The notes under the pieces were generated by a model. The model was not told the origin of the DNA. It did no database searches and worked only from the letters and a program-made list of their open reading frames with translations. From the NCBI GenBank assembly GCA_964497495.1, contig CAZCCZ010000005.1:56611-120610 (forward strand): a stretch of DNA of 64,000 bases, given 5' to 3'. The position numbers and the translations under genes were made by a program. Positions 35,457 to 44,343 of this stretch are shown piece by piece (positions within the stretch are counted from its first letter, which is position 1; each line of letters starts with the position of its first letter). This stretch comes from CAXXOK01 sp964497495. GTDB lineage: Bacteria; Bacillota; Clostridia; Christensenellales; Aristaeellaceae.

Positions 35457-36697
35457 AAGTTTTGGTGATCGCCGATGACCTGACCGGCGCCAACGATACG
35501 GGCGCGTTGCTCGTTAAGTACGGTTTTACCGCCGTGGCGTCCCCCACGGCCCACGTGTGCCCGTCGCTTTGCCGGGGGCCGGAGGTGCTGGCCGTCAACG
35601 CCGACAGCCGCGCCATGGGCAGGGAGAAGGCGTATGCCTGCGTGAGGAGCCTTACGGAACAGTTTGACCAATCCGAACGGGAGGGAACGCTGCTGTTCAG
35701 TAAACGGATTGATACAACGCTTCGCGGAAATGTGGGCGCGGAAATCGACGCAATGCTGGACGGACTTCAAACGCCGTATAAAGCGGTGGTGGTATCCGCG
35801 TTCCCAAGAGCCGGACGCAGCTGCGTCGGCGGTTACGTGCTGGTCAACGGCGTGGCGCTGGAGCGTACGGATATCCCCAACGACCCCAGATGGCCGGTTC
35901 GGGAGTCGAACATCATGCACATTATCGCCAAGCAATGCAGCCGCAGCGCCCGGCTGTTCCCGCTTGATGAAGTATGCCGGGGCGCTACAGCGCTGGCGGA
36001 GGGAATACGCACGGCTCCAGAGCAGGTGCTGGTCTTCGACGCGATGACGGACGGGGATATACAGACCGTTGCCGACGCCTGCATTCTCTCCGAAATCCCG
36101 TTCGTATGCGTAGACCCGGGCTGTTTTACCCTCCGCGCGGCCATAGCGAAATTCCCGTTACGTCAGGGGCGTGAACGTACGGAGCGGGCTCTGCTGGTGG
36201 TCGGCAGCCGTATGGCGAGGACAAGGGAACAGCTCGATTATCTTGCGGACACCATGGACCCTTTCCTTTGCCGCGTGGATGCGCAACGGCTGCTGGACGA
36301 CTTCGAAACGGAATGCGCGGCGGTCACGGCGTCTCTTGAAGCGGAGGTGGAGAGCCATCGGATTCTGTGCCTGACGACGGCTTACGCCGCGGAGATCGGG
36401 GATGCAGCCGGAGTGCCGCTGGTATCCAAAGCGTTGCAGAAGCTGGCGGAGTACGTGCTTTCCCGTGCAGAGTGGAATTTCACGCTTTGCTATTTAAGCG
36501 GCGGCGATGTCGCCAGGGATTTTATCGAGGGGACCTGTGCCCGGGGGATCGACCTGATCGGCGAGGTGCTTCCGCTGGCGGTGTACGGTAAACTGATCGG
36601 CGGAAAGCATGAGGGGCTGCGGATTCTCACCAAGGGCGGCATGATCGGCGAGAAGAACGCCATCGCCATGATGCTGAACATGACCGGATTCTATTAA
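35447..36697 (+). CDS. Four-carbon acid sugar kinase family protein (DUF1537)
   Basis: A 416-residue kinase; the ATG at 35447 follows GGGAGG and lies inside the end of the upstream gene. N-terminal DUF1537 domain: VLVIADDLTGANDTGALL and KRIDTTLRGNVGAEI, both hallmarks. C-terminal nucleotide-binding domain: SGGDVARDF and LTKGGMIGEKNAI. Characterised relatives (DtnK, LtnK, OtnK) phosphorylate D-threonate, L-threonate or 3-oxo-tetronates at the 4-position. It is followed by a PdxA2-like gene, the classic partner for D-threonate or D-erythronate catabolism. Confidence 0.92.
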   Translation: MGLKVLVIADDLTGANDTGALLVKYGFTAVASPTAHVCPSLCRGPEVLAVNADSRAMGREKAYACVRSLTEQFDQSEREGTLLFSKRIDTTLRGNVGAEIDAMLDGLQTPYKAVVVSAFPRAGRSCVGGYVLVNGVALERTDIPNDPRWPVRESNIMHIIAKQCSRSARLFPLDEVCRGATALAEGIRTAPEQVLVFDAMTDGDIQTVADACILSEIPFVCVDPGCFTLRAAIAKFPLRQGRERTERALLVVGSRMARTREQLDYLADTMDPFLCRVDAQRLLDDFETECAAVTASLEAEVESHRILCLTTAYAAEIGDAAGVPLVSKALQKLAEYVLSRAEWNFTLCYLSGGDVARDFIEGTCARGIDLIGEVLPLAVYGKLIGGKHEGLRILTKGGMIGEKNAIAMMLNMTGFY

Positions 36698-36722
36698 TGG
36701 TTTTCATGGAGGAAGAGTATTT

Positions 36723-37742
36723 ATGAACAAGCCAACCATACTGATCCCGATTGGTGATGTGTCCGGCGTGGGGCCGGAAATCGTTGCGAAGGCGCTTGGG
36801 CACAGGCAAATATACGATCTGTGCAACCCTGTTGCCGTGGGAGAAAAAAGCTGTATGGAGCGCGCCGTGGAAGTGACGCAGGAGGCGCTTGCGATACATT
36901 GCATTGAGCATACGGGAGAAGCCGTTATGGCGCCGGGGACAGTCGACCTGATTGATCTTCATAATATCGATGCGGGAAGAACGCCCTTCGGCCGCGTTCA
37001 GGCGCACGCGGGGCAGGCGGCCTATGAATTTATCGAGAAATCAGTCCGTATGGTGACCAAGGGGGAGGGGGACGCGCTGGCCACCACCACGATCAACAAG
37101 GAAGCGATGAAGGCGGCCAATATCCCCTATATTGGCCATACGGAGATACTGGCCGGGCTGCTTAACGTAGACGATCCCATGACCATGTTTCAGGTTAAAA
37201 ACCTTAAGGTGTTTTTCCTGACGCGTCACCTGTCGCTGATGGATGCGATACGATCGATAAGCCGTGACAGGGTGTACCGTTATATCCGCCGTTGTTTTAA
37301 CGCCATGAACAGCCTGGGCGTTACGCATCCCCGTATTGCCGTAGCCGGGTTGAACCCTCACAGCGGGGAACACGGCCTTTTCGGAATGGAAGAGATGGTT
37401 TCAATCGCTCCCGCCGTGGAGGACGCCCGGCGGGACGGTATAAACGTGACCGGGCCGATCGGCGCCGATTCGGTATTTTATTTGTCCCTCAAGGGCAACT
37501 TTGACGCCGTAATCTCCATGTATCACGACCAGGGGCATATCGCTACGAAAATGGTGGATTTTGAAAGAACCATTTCCCTTACCCTCGGTTTGCCTTTTAT
37601 CCGCACGTCGGTGGATCACGGGACTGCGTTTGATATCGCGGGTAAGAACCTGGTCAGTGAAATCAGCATGATGGAGGCAATCCGCCTGGCCGCTTATTAT
37701 GCGCCGCGCTACGATCCTGCTTCCCTATACCCCGGGAGGTAA
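36723..37742 (+). CDS. PdxA2-type 4-phospho-tetronate dehydrogenase (decarboxylating)
   Basis: A 339-residue PdxA-family enzyme. The ATG follows GGAGGAAG. Family marks: IGDVSGVGPEI at the N-terminus, NKEAMKAANIPYIGHTE (metal-ligand histidine), and MYHDQGHIATKM, then GLPFIRTSVDHGTAFDIAGK. PdxA itself serves vitamin B6 synthesis, but a copy directly after a DUF1537 kinase in a sugar operon matches PdxA2, which oxidises and decarboxylates D-threonate or D-erythronate 4-phosphate to dihydroxyacetone phosphate. This closes the pathway into glycolysis. Last gene of the DeoR-led operon. Confidence 0.92.
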   Translation: MNKPTILIPIGDVSGVGPEIVAKALGHRQIYDLCNPVAVGEKSCMERAVEVTQEALAIHCIEHTGEAVMAPGTVDLIDLHNIDAGRTPFGRVQAHAGQAAYEFIEKSVRMVTKGEGDALATTTINKEAMKAANIPYIGHTEILAGLLNVDDPMTMFQVKNLKVFFLTRHLSLMDAIRSISRDRVYRYIRRCFNAMNSLGVTHPRIAVAGLNPHSGEHGLFGMEEMVSIAPAVEDARRDGINVTGPIGADSVFYLSLKGNFDAVISMYHDQGHIATKMVDFERTISLTLGLPFIRTSVDHGTAFDIAGKNLVSEISMMEAIRLAAYYAPRYDPASLYPGR

Positions 37743-37900
37743 ACCACGCTGCCGTGTGTCGTCAGTTGCCATTTCAAGATGCAACGGCACAACCGCCGGC
37801 TGAAAGGATGCAGCGGCATACGCAGCGAAGGCGCTAATGACGAAATGAACATCCGCACCTTTGGCGCGAATGCTTCGTATGATTCAAAATGAATAAAGTA

Positions 37901-37930
37901 AACCGCCTGAAAGTGCACTTTCAGGCGGTT
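37901..37930. terminator. Bidirectional terminator beside the tRNA-Arg remnant
   Basis: AACCGCCTGAAAGTG (37901-37915) and CACTTTCAGGCGGTT (37916-37930) form a perfect 30-nt palindrome; the realistic hairpin has a 12-bp stem and 6-nt loop. T-rich bases follow in both directions. On the minus strand it follows the tRNA-Arg 3' remnant by 5 nt, as a native tRNA terminator would. Bases 37743-37900 hold nothing recognised. Confidence 0.88.
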
Positions 37931-37935
37931 TTCCG

Positions 37936-37985
37936 TGGTACGCCCGGTGCGGTTCGAACGCATGGCCTTCAGAGTCGGAGTCTGA
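37936..37985 (-). pseudogene. 3' fragment of tRNA-Arg(CCG), with CCA
   Basis: On the minus strand 50 nt run from the anticodon stem (TCAGACTCCGACTCTGA) through the T-arm and the acceptor 3' strand to an encoded CCA. The first 27 nt equal the end of the partial tRNA-Arg(CCG) at 63947. The 5' half is absent: the bases to the right do not resemble a tRNA. This is a typical attachment-site remnant of an island integrated at a tRNA 3' end. It is inverted relative to the tRNA-Arg at the window end, so the two are not a simple attL/attR pair. The region 37986-38343 right of it has no other supported feature. Confidence 0.8.
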
Positions 37986-38343
37986 GATGTCCAATTCAGG
38001 TCAGAATATAATGAGATGCAGAAGTCAATAGAAGTAAAGGATTAAACCGCTTTCCATAAACGAAAATATGAGACACATTCTCTCGTATAGAGGCCTTGAT
38101 GTGCATACGATGGGGTTCAAAATGGGGCTCAACTTATACTTATAAATATTCACGCGGCAGACATTTTATTCATTATAACTGAAATGCTTTCTTTTTAATG
38201 AACGACAAAGATATAATTACTTTATGAAATATCTAAGGGTTCTTATACCTGCTTGCGGAGCCTTTGCTCAGTATGAAAAAGCCCCCGAAAGCGAATAGTC
38301 CGAAAAGCGCTTTTTCAAAGAAAGCGGTCCTGCCATCCTCCGC

Positions 38344-38724
38344 ATGCTGATGGCATACGGTTTTTCGATGCTGACGAATACCTTGTTAGCGTCTTTGTTT
38401 CCGGTATTCAACGAAACCAACCGGACGTTATGCGTATTGCTTGTAATTCTGGGTTATTACCTGATCGGGAAACAATCCGAGAGGGTCATCATCTCGGTGG
38501 CGATACCGTCCGGTATTAGCGTCGTGGTAGTTCCCGCAGCGTGTCTGTTGTTTCGCTCGCTCTCGTTTGGGTCGCTTCTGCCCTGGAGCGTTGCGATTCT
38601 GATGGGTTTCCTGTCCCGGACGATACGAAAAAACAATGCTTACACGCGGCTTTTCGGGGCGTTTCGGACCACCGTTGACATGGTGGGAGCGGATGGTATA
38701 AAATTATCCAAATCGATAGATTGA
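38344..38724 (+). CDS. Small hypothetical membrane protein
   Basis: A 126-residue frame with three to four hydrophobic segments (for example NRTLCVLLVILGYYLIG; VIISVAIPSGISVVVVPAAC; LLPWSVAILMGFL). No clear ribosome site precedes the ATG, and the same frame continues upstream (FFKESGPAILR) to a TAG without another start. It may therefore be the 3' end of a larger, degraded membrane-protein gene. No family recognised. It lies between the tRNA-Arg remnant and the HEAT/FGE pair. Bases 38725-38992 hold no further supported feature. Confidence 0.35.
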   Translation: MLMAYGFSMLTNTLLASLFPVFNETNRTLCVLLVILGYYLIGKQSERVIISVAIPSGISVVVVPAACLLFRSLSFGSLLPWSVAILMGFLSRTIRKNNAYTRLFGAFRTTVDMVGADGIKLSKSID

Positions 38725-38992
38725 ATCCATTTCTCGAGCTCTGATCCGCGTTTCGTAGCAGCTAAACATGGAAAATAATCGAGCCTGCGTTCAATGACCC
38801 CTTATATGAATGGAGGTACGTGAAAGAAACAGAATAGGGGCTCATTGAAGAAGAGATCAAGCAAGAGTATTTATACGCTAAATAAACGGATAAAGCTGCC
38901 GAGCAATAGAAAACTGGATATGACACCATTATGAACATGGATGAGCTGCGCCGACGACGTGTTGATCGTTTGGAGGAAAGGAGCCCGATGGC

Positions 38993-41437
38993 ATGGGTGG
39001 GTTCAATTTTTCTCGAGCCGGAAATGTCAAGAAAGAGAAGTGTTCAGCTCCAAGGGAGAATATAAGTAAGCAAGGCGTCGCCGCCGATCGGCAGGTTGAC
39101 GTAACGCGGGTGTTGAGACGAATGGCATCGGAGGAATCCGATGTTCGCGGCTTAGGCCCGGAGAAAACGCAGGAGTCGGAGAGCCTAAGTGAGCGGCATG
39201 CTCAGATGGTCAGGCAAATGGGTATCATCATCATGCCGGATCTTTTCTACGCTCTCAGCCATCCTGAGCCCGCCGTCAGGAGAAAAAGCTGCTGGGCGTT
39301 GCAGATCCTGGGTTCAAGCGACGGCTTCCCCGATAATGCGATCACCCAAATATCAAAGCTGGTTTCGGATACCGACGAAAGGGTGCGCAGGCAAGCCGTA
39401 CGTTCGCTGGGGACCCTTGCCTTGAACGTAAAAATGGCTGTAGCAGTTCCGGACCTAATCGTCGCGTTGAAATGCGAGGACAAAGAGGTTCGAATGACAG
39501 CCGCCGACGTTCTGGAGAAAATCGGGTTGGAGGCCGCTTCCGCACTGGCCTCCCTTCGCCTGATGACGGACGATCCCGACGTCGACGTTTCGCAAGCCGC
39601 ACGGAAAGCCTTCCTGTCGCTCGGCGGGAAAATGGAGGACGCGACCGCCGAACCTTCAGCGGAGATTGAGCAGTTGGCCTGCCAGGCGGCATCGTCCGAA
39701 GGCGGTGTCAAAGAAAAAGCGTGGGCGGAGTTGGAGAAACCGCCGAACAGGGAGGCCGCCGTTGCCCCGTTGATGAAGATATTCCGTAAAAACGGCGGAA
39801 AAGCTGTCGGTATAAATTTGCCCCTTTTTCTCGGGGAAGTGGGAACGGAAGCCTGCCGAGCGCCGCTACTGGAGATCCTCGAATATGCCCGCCGTTCTTC
39901 CGACGATTGGGAGCGGCAGTATCTCACCGGCTCAGCGTGTCGCAGCCTCCTCAAGCTTAACGAAGGGGTTCCGACGCTCAGAAACACGATGTCTCCCGAA
40001 TTGTTCAGATTCGTTTTGATGCGCGGGCTGATGTCGGCCGGTGACGCCGAACAGCCTGCCGCCGTCGAAGCGCTCACGACGGACGAACGCAGGGAAATCC
40101 TTGCCGATGTGATTTCATTTTACCGCTCGACAGACGAAAAAGGCAAGTACTCCTGGGAAGTATCGCACGCGCTGAAAGCTTTGGGAACCGATGCGGTCGA
40201 AGCGCTGTTGGAGGTCTTCAGGAGCGTCAAGCCGAGCGCAATCCAGCCGGATGGTTTTGTCCAGCACGAAAACGAAGACTGCGCTCCGGCTTCCGCTTTG
40301 GTGCAAATCCCCGGCGGGACCGAAAGCCTTAAGGCTCTCTGCTCCCCGGAAGAGTATGAGAAGATTCTGGTCCTGGCACATGAGTACGGCGGCCAATCGA
40401 ATCCGACAATAAACGGAGCGCTGGCCGATCTTGCCACGCCGAAGGCAATCGGGCGTCTGGTGAACGCGCTCTGGAACGGGCTCTGGCGGGACCAATATGG
40501 GGAAGAGATTCGTAAGCAGGCCGCCGATGCGCTGGTGAAAACCGGAAAGAAGGCTCACGAACCGCTTCTCAAGGCGCTTGAAATCAAGGTGCCTACGAAA
40601 CGCGAGTACCAGACGCGTTATCGAAAAGAAATCCTTACCGTGCTCAGCGAGACGGGGGACGAGGCGTGCATCCCGGCGATAGCGGCGGTACTGGCATCAG
40701 ACCCCCTGGTTGCCGAAGACGCTCAGGCCGCTCTCGAAGCCATTGGAAAGCGCTGCGAGGGTATTGCCGTACCCGAGGTTGACTTGCCCCGGGCATTGCC
40801 CGTCAAGAAAATAACCGAGACCGGCGATCCCTATGTGGACGACTGCTTCAGGCTCGATTTTGATGAGTTTTACGAGGAACGCGAATGGTTCGACATCCCT
40901 GAAGCAAAAGCCGTTGCGGAGGCGGGCAATGCCGGGTTGATTGACGAGGCGTTGTGCCTGACTGCGGATTTCACGCAAAAAAATCCCGATTTCTACTTCG
41001 GTTACTACTGGTTCGCAGCATTGTACCAGAAGCAAAAACACTATGACGACGCGCGTAAATATCTGATGGAAGGGTTACGTTTGGCCAAGAGCAAGGAGAG
41101 CTTGTGCGCAAAAATGGGGAGTATGGAATGGGAACTGTATGACTTGCACGGGGCTGTGCGATGGTGGATTAAAAGCATTGCCGTACAGTTAGGGTCGCAG
41201 TATGTTACGGATTATGACGCATTTCTATGCCTGTCTTACGTTGCCGAGGCCGTCGGAATGGGCGCCGTCTGCGTAAAGCTTCGATCCTGGACGGACAGGC
41301 TGCGCTCCGGGCAGATCCGCCTGAACGCGCAAGCCGCCAATGAAATCTACGTGGAAACGAACCGTCAGACAACGCCCGCCGTGCGGTATGCGATCGAACT
41401 TCTGGACAGACACTATCTGAACAACCGGGAGGAGTAA
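38993..41437 (+). CDS. Large HEAT-repeat protein with C-terminal TPR-like region
   Basis: An 814-residue protein; the ATG lies 9 nt after AAGGAG. After a low-complexity N-terminus of about 65 residues come HEAT-like helical repeats (about 70-240: MPDLFYALSHPEPAVRRKSC; ISKLVSDTDERVRRQAVRSL; VPDLIVALKCEDKEVRMTAA) and more degenerate repeats to about 600. The last 170 residues look TPR-like (YFGYYWFAALYQKQKHYDDA). No signal peptide, membrane segment or enzyme motif is visible, so it is probably a cytoplasmic scaffold or sensor. The stop is 2 nt before the next start, so the two genes are one transcriptional unit and probably partners. Function unknown. Confidence 0.85.
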   Translation: MGGFNFSRAGNVKKEKCSAPRENISKQGVAADRQVDVTRVLRRMASEESDVRGLGPEKTQESESLSERHAQMVRQMGIIIMPDLFYALSHPEPAVRRKSCWALQILGSSDGFPDNAITQISKLVSDTDERVRRQAVRSLGTLALNVKMAVAVPDLIVALKCEDKEVRMTAADVLEKIGLEAASALASLRLMTDDPDVDVSQAARKAFLSLGGKMEDATAEPSAEIEQLACQAASSEGGVKEKAWAELEKPPNREAAVAPLMKIFRKNGGKAVGINLPLFLGEVGTEACRAPLLEILEYARRSSDDWERQYLTGSACRSLLKLNEGVPTLRNTMSPELFRFVLMRGLMSAGDAEQPAAVEALTTDERREILADVISFYRSTDEKGKYSWEVSHALKALGTDAVEALLEVFRSVKPSAIQPDGFVQHENEDCAPASALVQIPGGTESLKALCSPEEYEKILVLAHEYGGQSNPTINGALADLATPKAIGRLVNALWNGLWRDQYGEEIRKQAADALVKTGKKAHEPLLKALEIKVPTKREYQTRYRKEILTVLSETGDEACIPAIAAVLASDPLVAEDAQAALEAIGKRCEGIAVPEVDLPRALPVKKITETGDPYVDDCFRLDFDEFYEEREWFDIPEAKAVAEAGNAGLIDEALCLTADFTQKNPDFYFGYYWFAALYQKQKHYDDARKYLMEGLRLAKSKESLCAKMGSMEWELYDLHGAVRWWIKSIAVQLGSQYVTDYDAFLCLSYVAEAVGMGAVCVKLRSWTDRLRSGQIRLNAQAANEIYVETNRQTTPAVRYAIELLDRHYLNNREE

Positions 41438-41439
41438 CT

Positions 41440-43281
41440 ATGCTGGAGATTTGCCAGAATCCGCATTGCCGGCAGAAAATCGTATCCGTACGGGAATACG
41501 GCAAATTTCCCCGGGTCTGCCCCCGCTGCGGTGTGGATCTGGAAAGGACGACGGATTCGGCAACGCCTTCCCCACAGACGCTGTCTGCGGGCGAACGCGC
41601 CATTTCGCTTGACGGTGCAGAGATGGTCTACGTACCGGCGGGGCCGTTCATCATGGGAAGCGATTTAAATGAGATCAAGACAGCCTTCGAGACAGCCTCC
41701 CAGAAGCACATGGATATCATGTGGATCTGGTTCGAACGCGAACTGCCCAGACATCAGGCCGACCTTCCGGGCTTCTGGATTGACGTAGTCCCCGTGACCT
41801 GTGTTCGGTATAAACGATTCTGCGATGCGACGGGCCATAAACTGCCCAAGGATTGGAATGGCGGTCAAATCCCCGACGGCCGTTCAAACCACCCGGTCGT
41901 GAACGTGGCGTGGGAAGACGTGCTCGCATATTGTTCATGGGTTGGCAAACGGCCGCCTTACGAGAGTGAGTGGGAAAAGGCCGCGCGCGGTACGGACGGA
42001 CGAATCTGGCCTTGGGGGAACGAGTACCGCGAAGGTTGCGGCAATATCGACCGGGACCTAGCCGTAGGGATGCAGCCCGTGGGTAGTTGCCCGGACGGCG
42101 CCAGCCCCTACGGATGCCTGGACATGGCCGGCAACGTTTCCGAGTGGACGCGGGACATTTGCGTGCAATATCCGGGTTATCTGGAAACGGACGATCTCAG
42201 GCTGCTTCGTCGGGAACAGACACAACGGCAGCAAGTGAAACACATGGTTGTCTACAGGGACGGCGCCAGCGCCACGGAAACCGATCCGTTCCAGTTTTTC
42301 CGGGGCGTCGTTCGCGGCGGCGATTGGGCCGGCTGTCCCGAATACAGCCGCGCCGCCTTCCGCCTGGAAACGGACAATACAGGCGGTTCATACGTAGGTT
42401 TCCGCTGCGTCCTCGGCGAGGATCCCTGCGATCAATCCAGAGACCTCGGCAGAGAGGGAAGGCATGAGGCGTCTCTGGCAGCCGCAGAGCGTTCGCTTGC
42501 TTTGAGTCCCAACTATCCGACGGCCCTGTATAATGCCGGAAGAGCGCTCGAGAACATGGACAGGTTCAAGGAGGCTTCCGAGAGATTCCATCACCTGATT
42601 TCGGTATGGCCCACGGATCATGAATCATGGAACCGTTTAGGCCTTTGCCAAAGCCGGCTGGATAAAAACGCCGGGGCGATCCGCTCGTTTGATGCCGCCA
42701 TATACCTAAACCCGTTCGAGGCGGATTACTGGTACAATAAAGCGCTGGAACTGGGGCGTATGCAAAATGCCATGTTGGCGCCCTACATCATCACAGCCGT
42801 GAATGGTCGCGCCGCAATGGATCTGGATCAAGTGCCGATAACAATGGTGCAGGCGGCGGCCGTCCTCAGCGCGGAGACGGTCGGATGCTACTACCGCGCT
42901 CAACGCCTGGGCGCCGAGGACGACGACATTGTTAAAAACCATACGGTCGCCAAACAAAATAGGCAGACGACGTTGGACAACCTGAAGGGCAGGCTGGGAG
43001 AGAGCGACTTTCTGCGCATAACGGCGCGCGCGGGATTCAGCGAATCCTTCCCCACCGTTCAGCACGTATGGGCCGTGATCCGCAAGTACCATGCGGAAGA
43101 GGATTTCACCTATGAGCCGATGCGAAAGCGCGGCTTCGACGACAAGGAAACATCCACCGGCCTGACTTATCTGAAAACGTGGGGGCGCATCGAAACGAAA
43201 GCTTATTGTACGTTCCATGCGATCCGCAAGGATGAAGTTTCCTCCTACGACCCGTGGAGCGAGTTCGAATACTGTAAGTAA
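41440..43281 (+). CDS. Zinc-ribbon, FGE/sulfatase-modifying-factor-fold and TPR protein
   Basis: A 613-residue protein; GGAGG precedes the ATG. Domains in order: a zinc ribbon (residues 5-33, CQNPHC ... CPRCG); an FGE/SUMF1/EgtB fold (about 50-330: VYVPAGPFIMGSD; RPPYESEWEKAARG; YGCLDMAGNVSEWTRD; VVRGGDWAGC; YVGFRCVLGED); TPR repeats (about 345-440); and a C-terminal region of about 150 residues with winged-helix-like pattern. The paired catalytic cysteines of true formylglycine-generating enzymes are not apparent, so this fold probably binds ligand or protein here. It is paired with the HEAT-repeat gene. Such folds are recurrent in bacterial conflict and signalling systems (family knowledge); the role here is open. 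Confidence 0.82.
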   Translation: MLEICQNPHCRQKIVSVREYGKFPRVCPRCGVDLERTTDSATPSPQTLSAGERAISLDGAEMVYVPAGPFIMGSDLNEIKTAFETASQKHMDIMWIWFERELPRHQADLPGFWIDVVPVTCVRYKRFCDATGHKLPKDWNGGQIPDGRSNHPVVNVAWEDVLAYCSWVGKRPPYESEWEKAARGTDGRIWPWGNEYREGCGNIDRDLAVGMQPVGSCPDGASPYGCLDMAGNVSEWTRDICVQYPGYLETDDLRLLRREQTQRQQVKHMVVYRDGASATETDPFQFFRGVVRGGDWAGCPEYSRAAFRLETDNTGGSYVGFRCVLGEDPCDQSRDLGREGRHEASLAAAERSLALSPNYPTALYNAGRALENMDRFKEASERFHHLISVWPTDHESWNRLGLCQSRLDKNAGAIRSFDAAIYLNPFEADYWYNKALELGRMQNAMLAPYIITAVNGRAAMDLDQVPITMVQAAAVLSAETVGCYYRAQRLGAEDDDIVKNHTVAKQNRQTTLDNLKGRLGESDFLRITARAGFSESFPTVQHVWAVIRKYHAEEDFTYEPMRKRGFDDKETSTGLTYLKTWGRIETKAYCTFHAIRKDEVSSYDPWSEFEYCK

Positions 43282-43309
43282 GACTTTTAGCGTGAACAAT
43301 ATATAATTC

Positions 43310-43340
43310 AACCGTCTCTGATAAGCGAGGCGGTTTTCAA
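43310..43340 (+). terminator. Terminator of the HEAT/FGE pair
   Basis: AACCGTCTC (43310-43318) pairs with GAGGCGGTT (43327-43335), one G-U, followed by TTCAATTTTG. It lies about 28 nt after the FGE-fold gene stop. From here to 43640 no gene is supported. Confidence 0.78.
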
Positions 43341-43640
43341 TTTTGTTGTTTCAAACAGCCTTATAGATTGATTATTAAATAAGGCTGCGTGTCTGTTTTA
43401 CCAACAACCCTATTATATTACTGCCTACTGATTATTGTGAATGATTAAAGCCGTTTTATCCCCGGTTTATCCTCTTGGCTATTCGGCCTTACCTGGGCAA
43501 AATTCGTTTCAAATCCTCGTTTCCCGTCGTTTTCCCCTTTCCCCGAAAAATCTGCCGCGGAGGGAAGAGGGGCTGCTCCCCGGTCGAGGCATTGCTAGAA
43601 TATTAAGGACTAGTCGGAGGAGTCGCACATCCCTACATGA

Positions 43641-43877
43641 TTACGACGACCAAGGCGTTGCTCTCACTTCATCCGGCGGGAAATATCGCCCGATCTCCGA
43701 GGCCGGGATGTGGAACGTTTTCAAAATCATGTACGCCTCGTTGAGACGGAACGGGCTTTTCGCGGTCATGCGTTCTTTTAGCGTCCCGTAGGCGATTCCG
43801 GCAACCAGCACAAGGTGGGCCTGTGTGTAGTCGTTGGCGGCCATCAGACCGCGTAGTTCTGAATAACGTTTTGTCAT
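43641..43877 (-). CDS. Small XRE/Cro-like HTH protein
   Basis: A 78-residue protein; the ATG at 43877 lies 7 nt after AAGGAGGT. Sequence such as LRGLMAANDYTQAHLVLVAG, then LKERMTAKSPFRLNEAYMIL fits a short phage-type Cro/CI helix-turn-helix. Conserved start, ribosome site and HTH favour a real gene over the overlapping plus-strand frame. It is convergent with the HEAT/FGE pair and may regulate it or belong to an old mobile element; no operator is identified. The stretch 43878-44179 contains no supported gene. Confidence 0.65.
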   Translation of the reverse strand: MTKRYSELRGLMAANDYTQAHLVLVAGIAYGTLKERMTAKSPFRLNEAYMILKTFHIPASEIGRYFPPDEVRATPWSS

Positions 43878-44343
43878 GGTTCATACCTCCTTGCTTATTC
43901 TCTCCATACCGATTTTTATTCCAAACTGTGATTTCTGTCCAAGATGGCAACGCCTCCGCCTTTACGCGTGATTCCATCAGGCACATACTATAACTAACAG
44001 ACTTTTAGCCCTTTTGGCCCGGAAGGTTTTGGCTTTTGGCACCCGCAAATTTGTTATACGGACTTGATTATGCCCCTTTTGGCCCTCGTTTCTGAAATAG
44101 AAAGTAAGTTTTTGTACCGCGAAATTGGTTATTTACCCCGTATTAAAAGGATGTTGCCGTCAGAATAGCCGTCAAGATATGAATACGGCGGGACGGATTG
44201 GACAGTAGAGGCGGCAAGATTGGACAGTCAAAGGCGGTGAAATTTGACAACCGCGGCGGCGAGGTTGGACACTCTGGAAGCGATCTGTAGTAAGGTTGGG
44301 TTACGTCCTTTTCAGGGCGAATAACTCAAGGGAGGTCATGAGA

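Noticed and set aside
36723..37742. PdxA as a vitamin B6 biosynthesis gene
   Set aside because: It directly follows a DUF1537 kinase in a sugar catabolic operon, the known PdxA2 context.
42295..42425. Possible diversity-generating retroelement variable region in the FGE-fold protein
   Set aside because: The segment is internal, shows no adenine-rich codon pattern, and neither a template repeat nor a reverse transcriptase is in the window.
43441..43791. 116-codon plus-strand frame after the HEAT/FGE pair
   Set aside because: No ribosome site or motifs; overlaps the better-supported minus-strand HTH gene.
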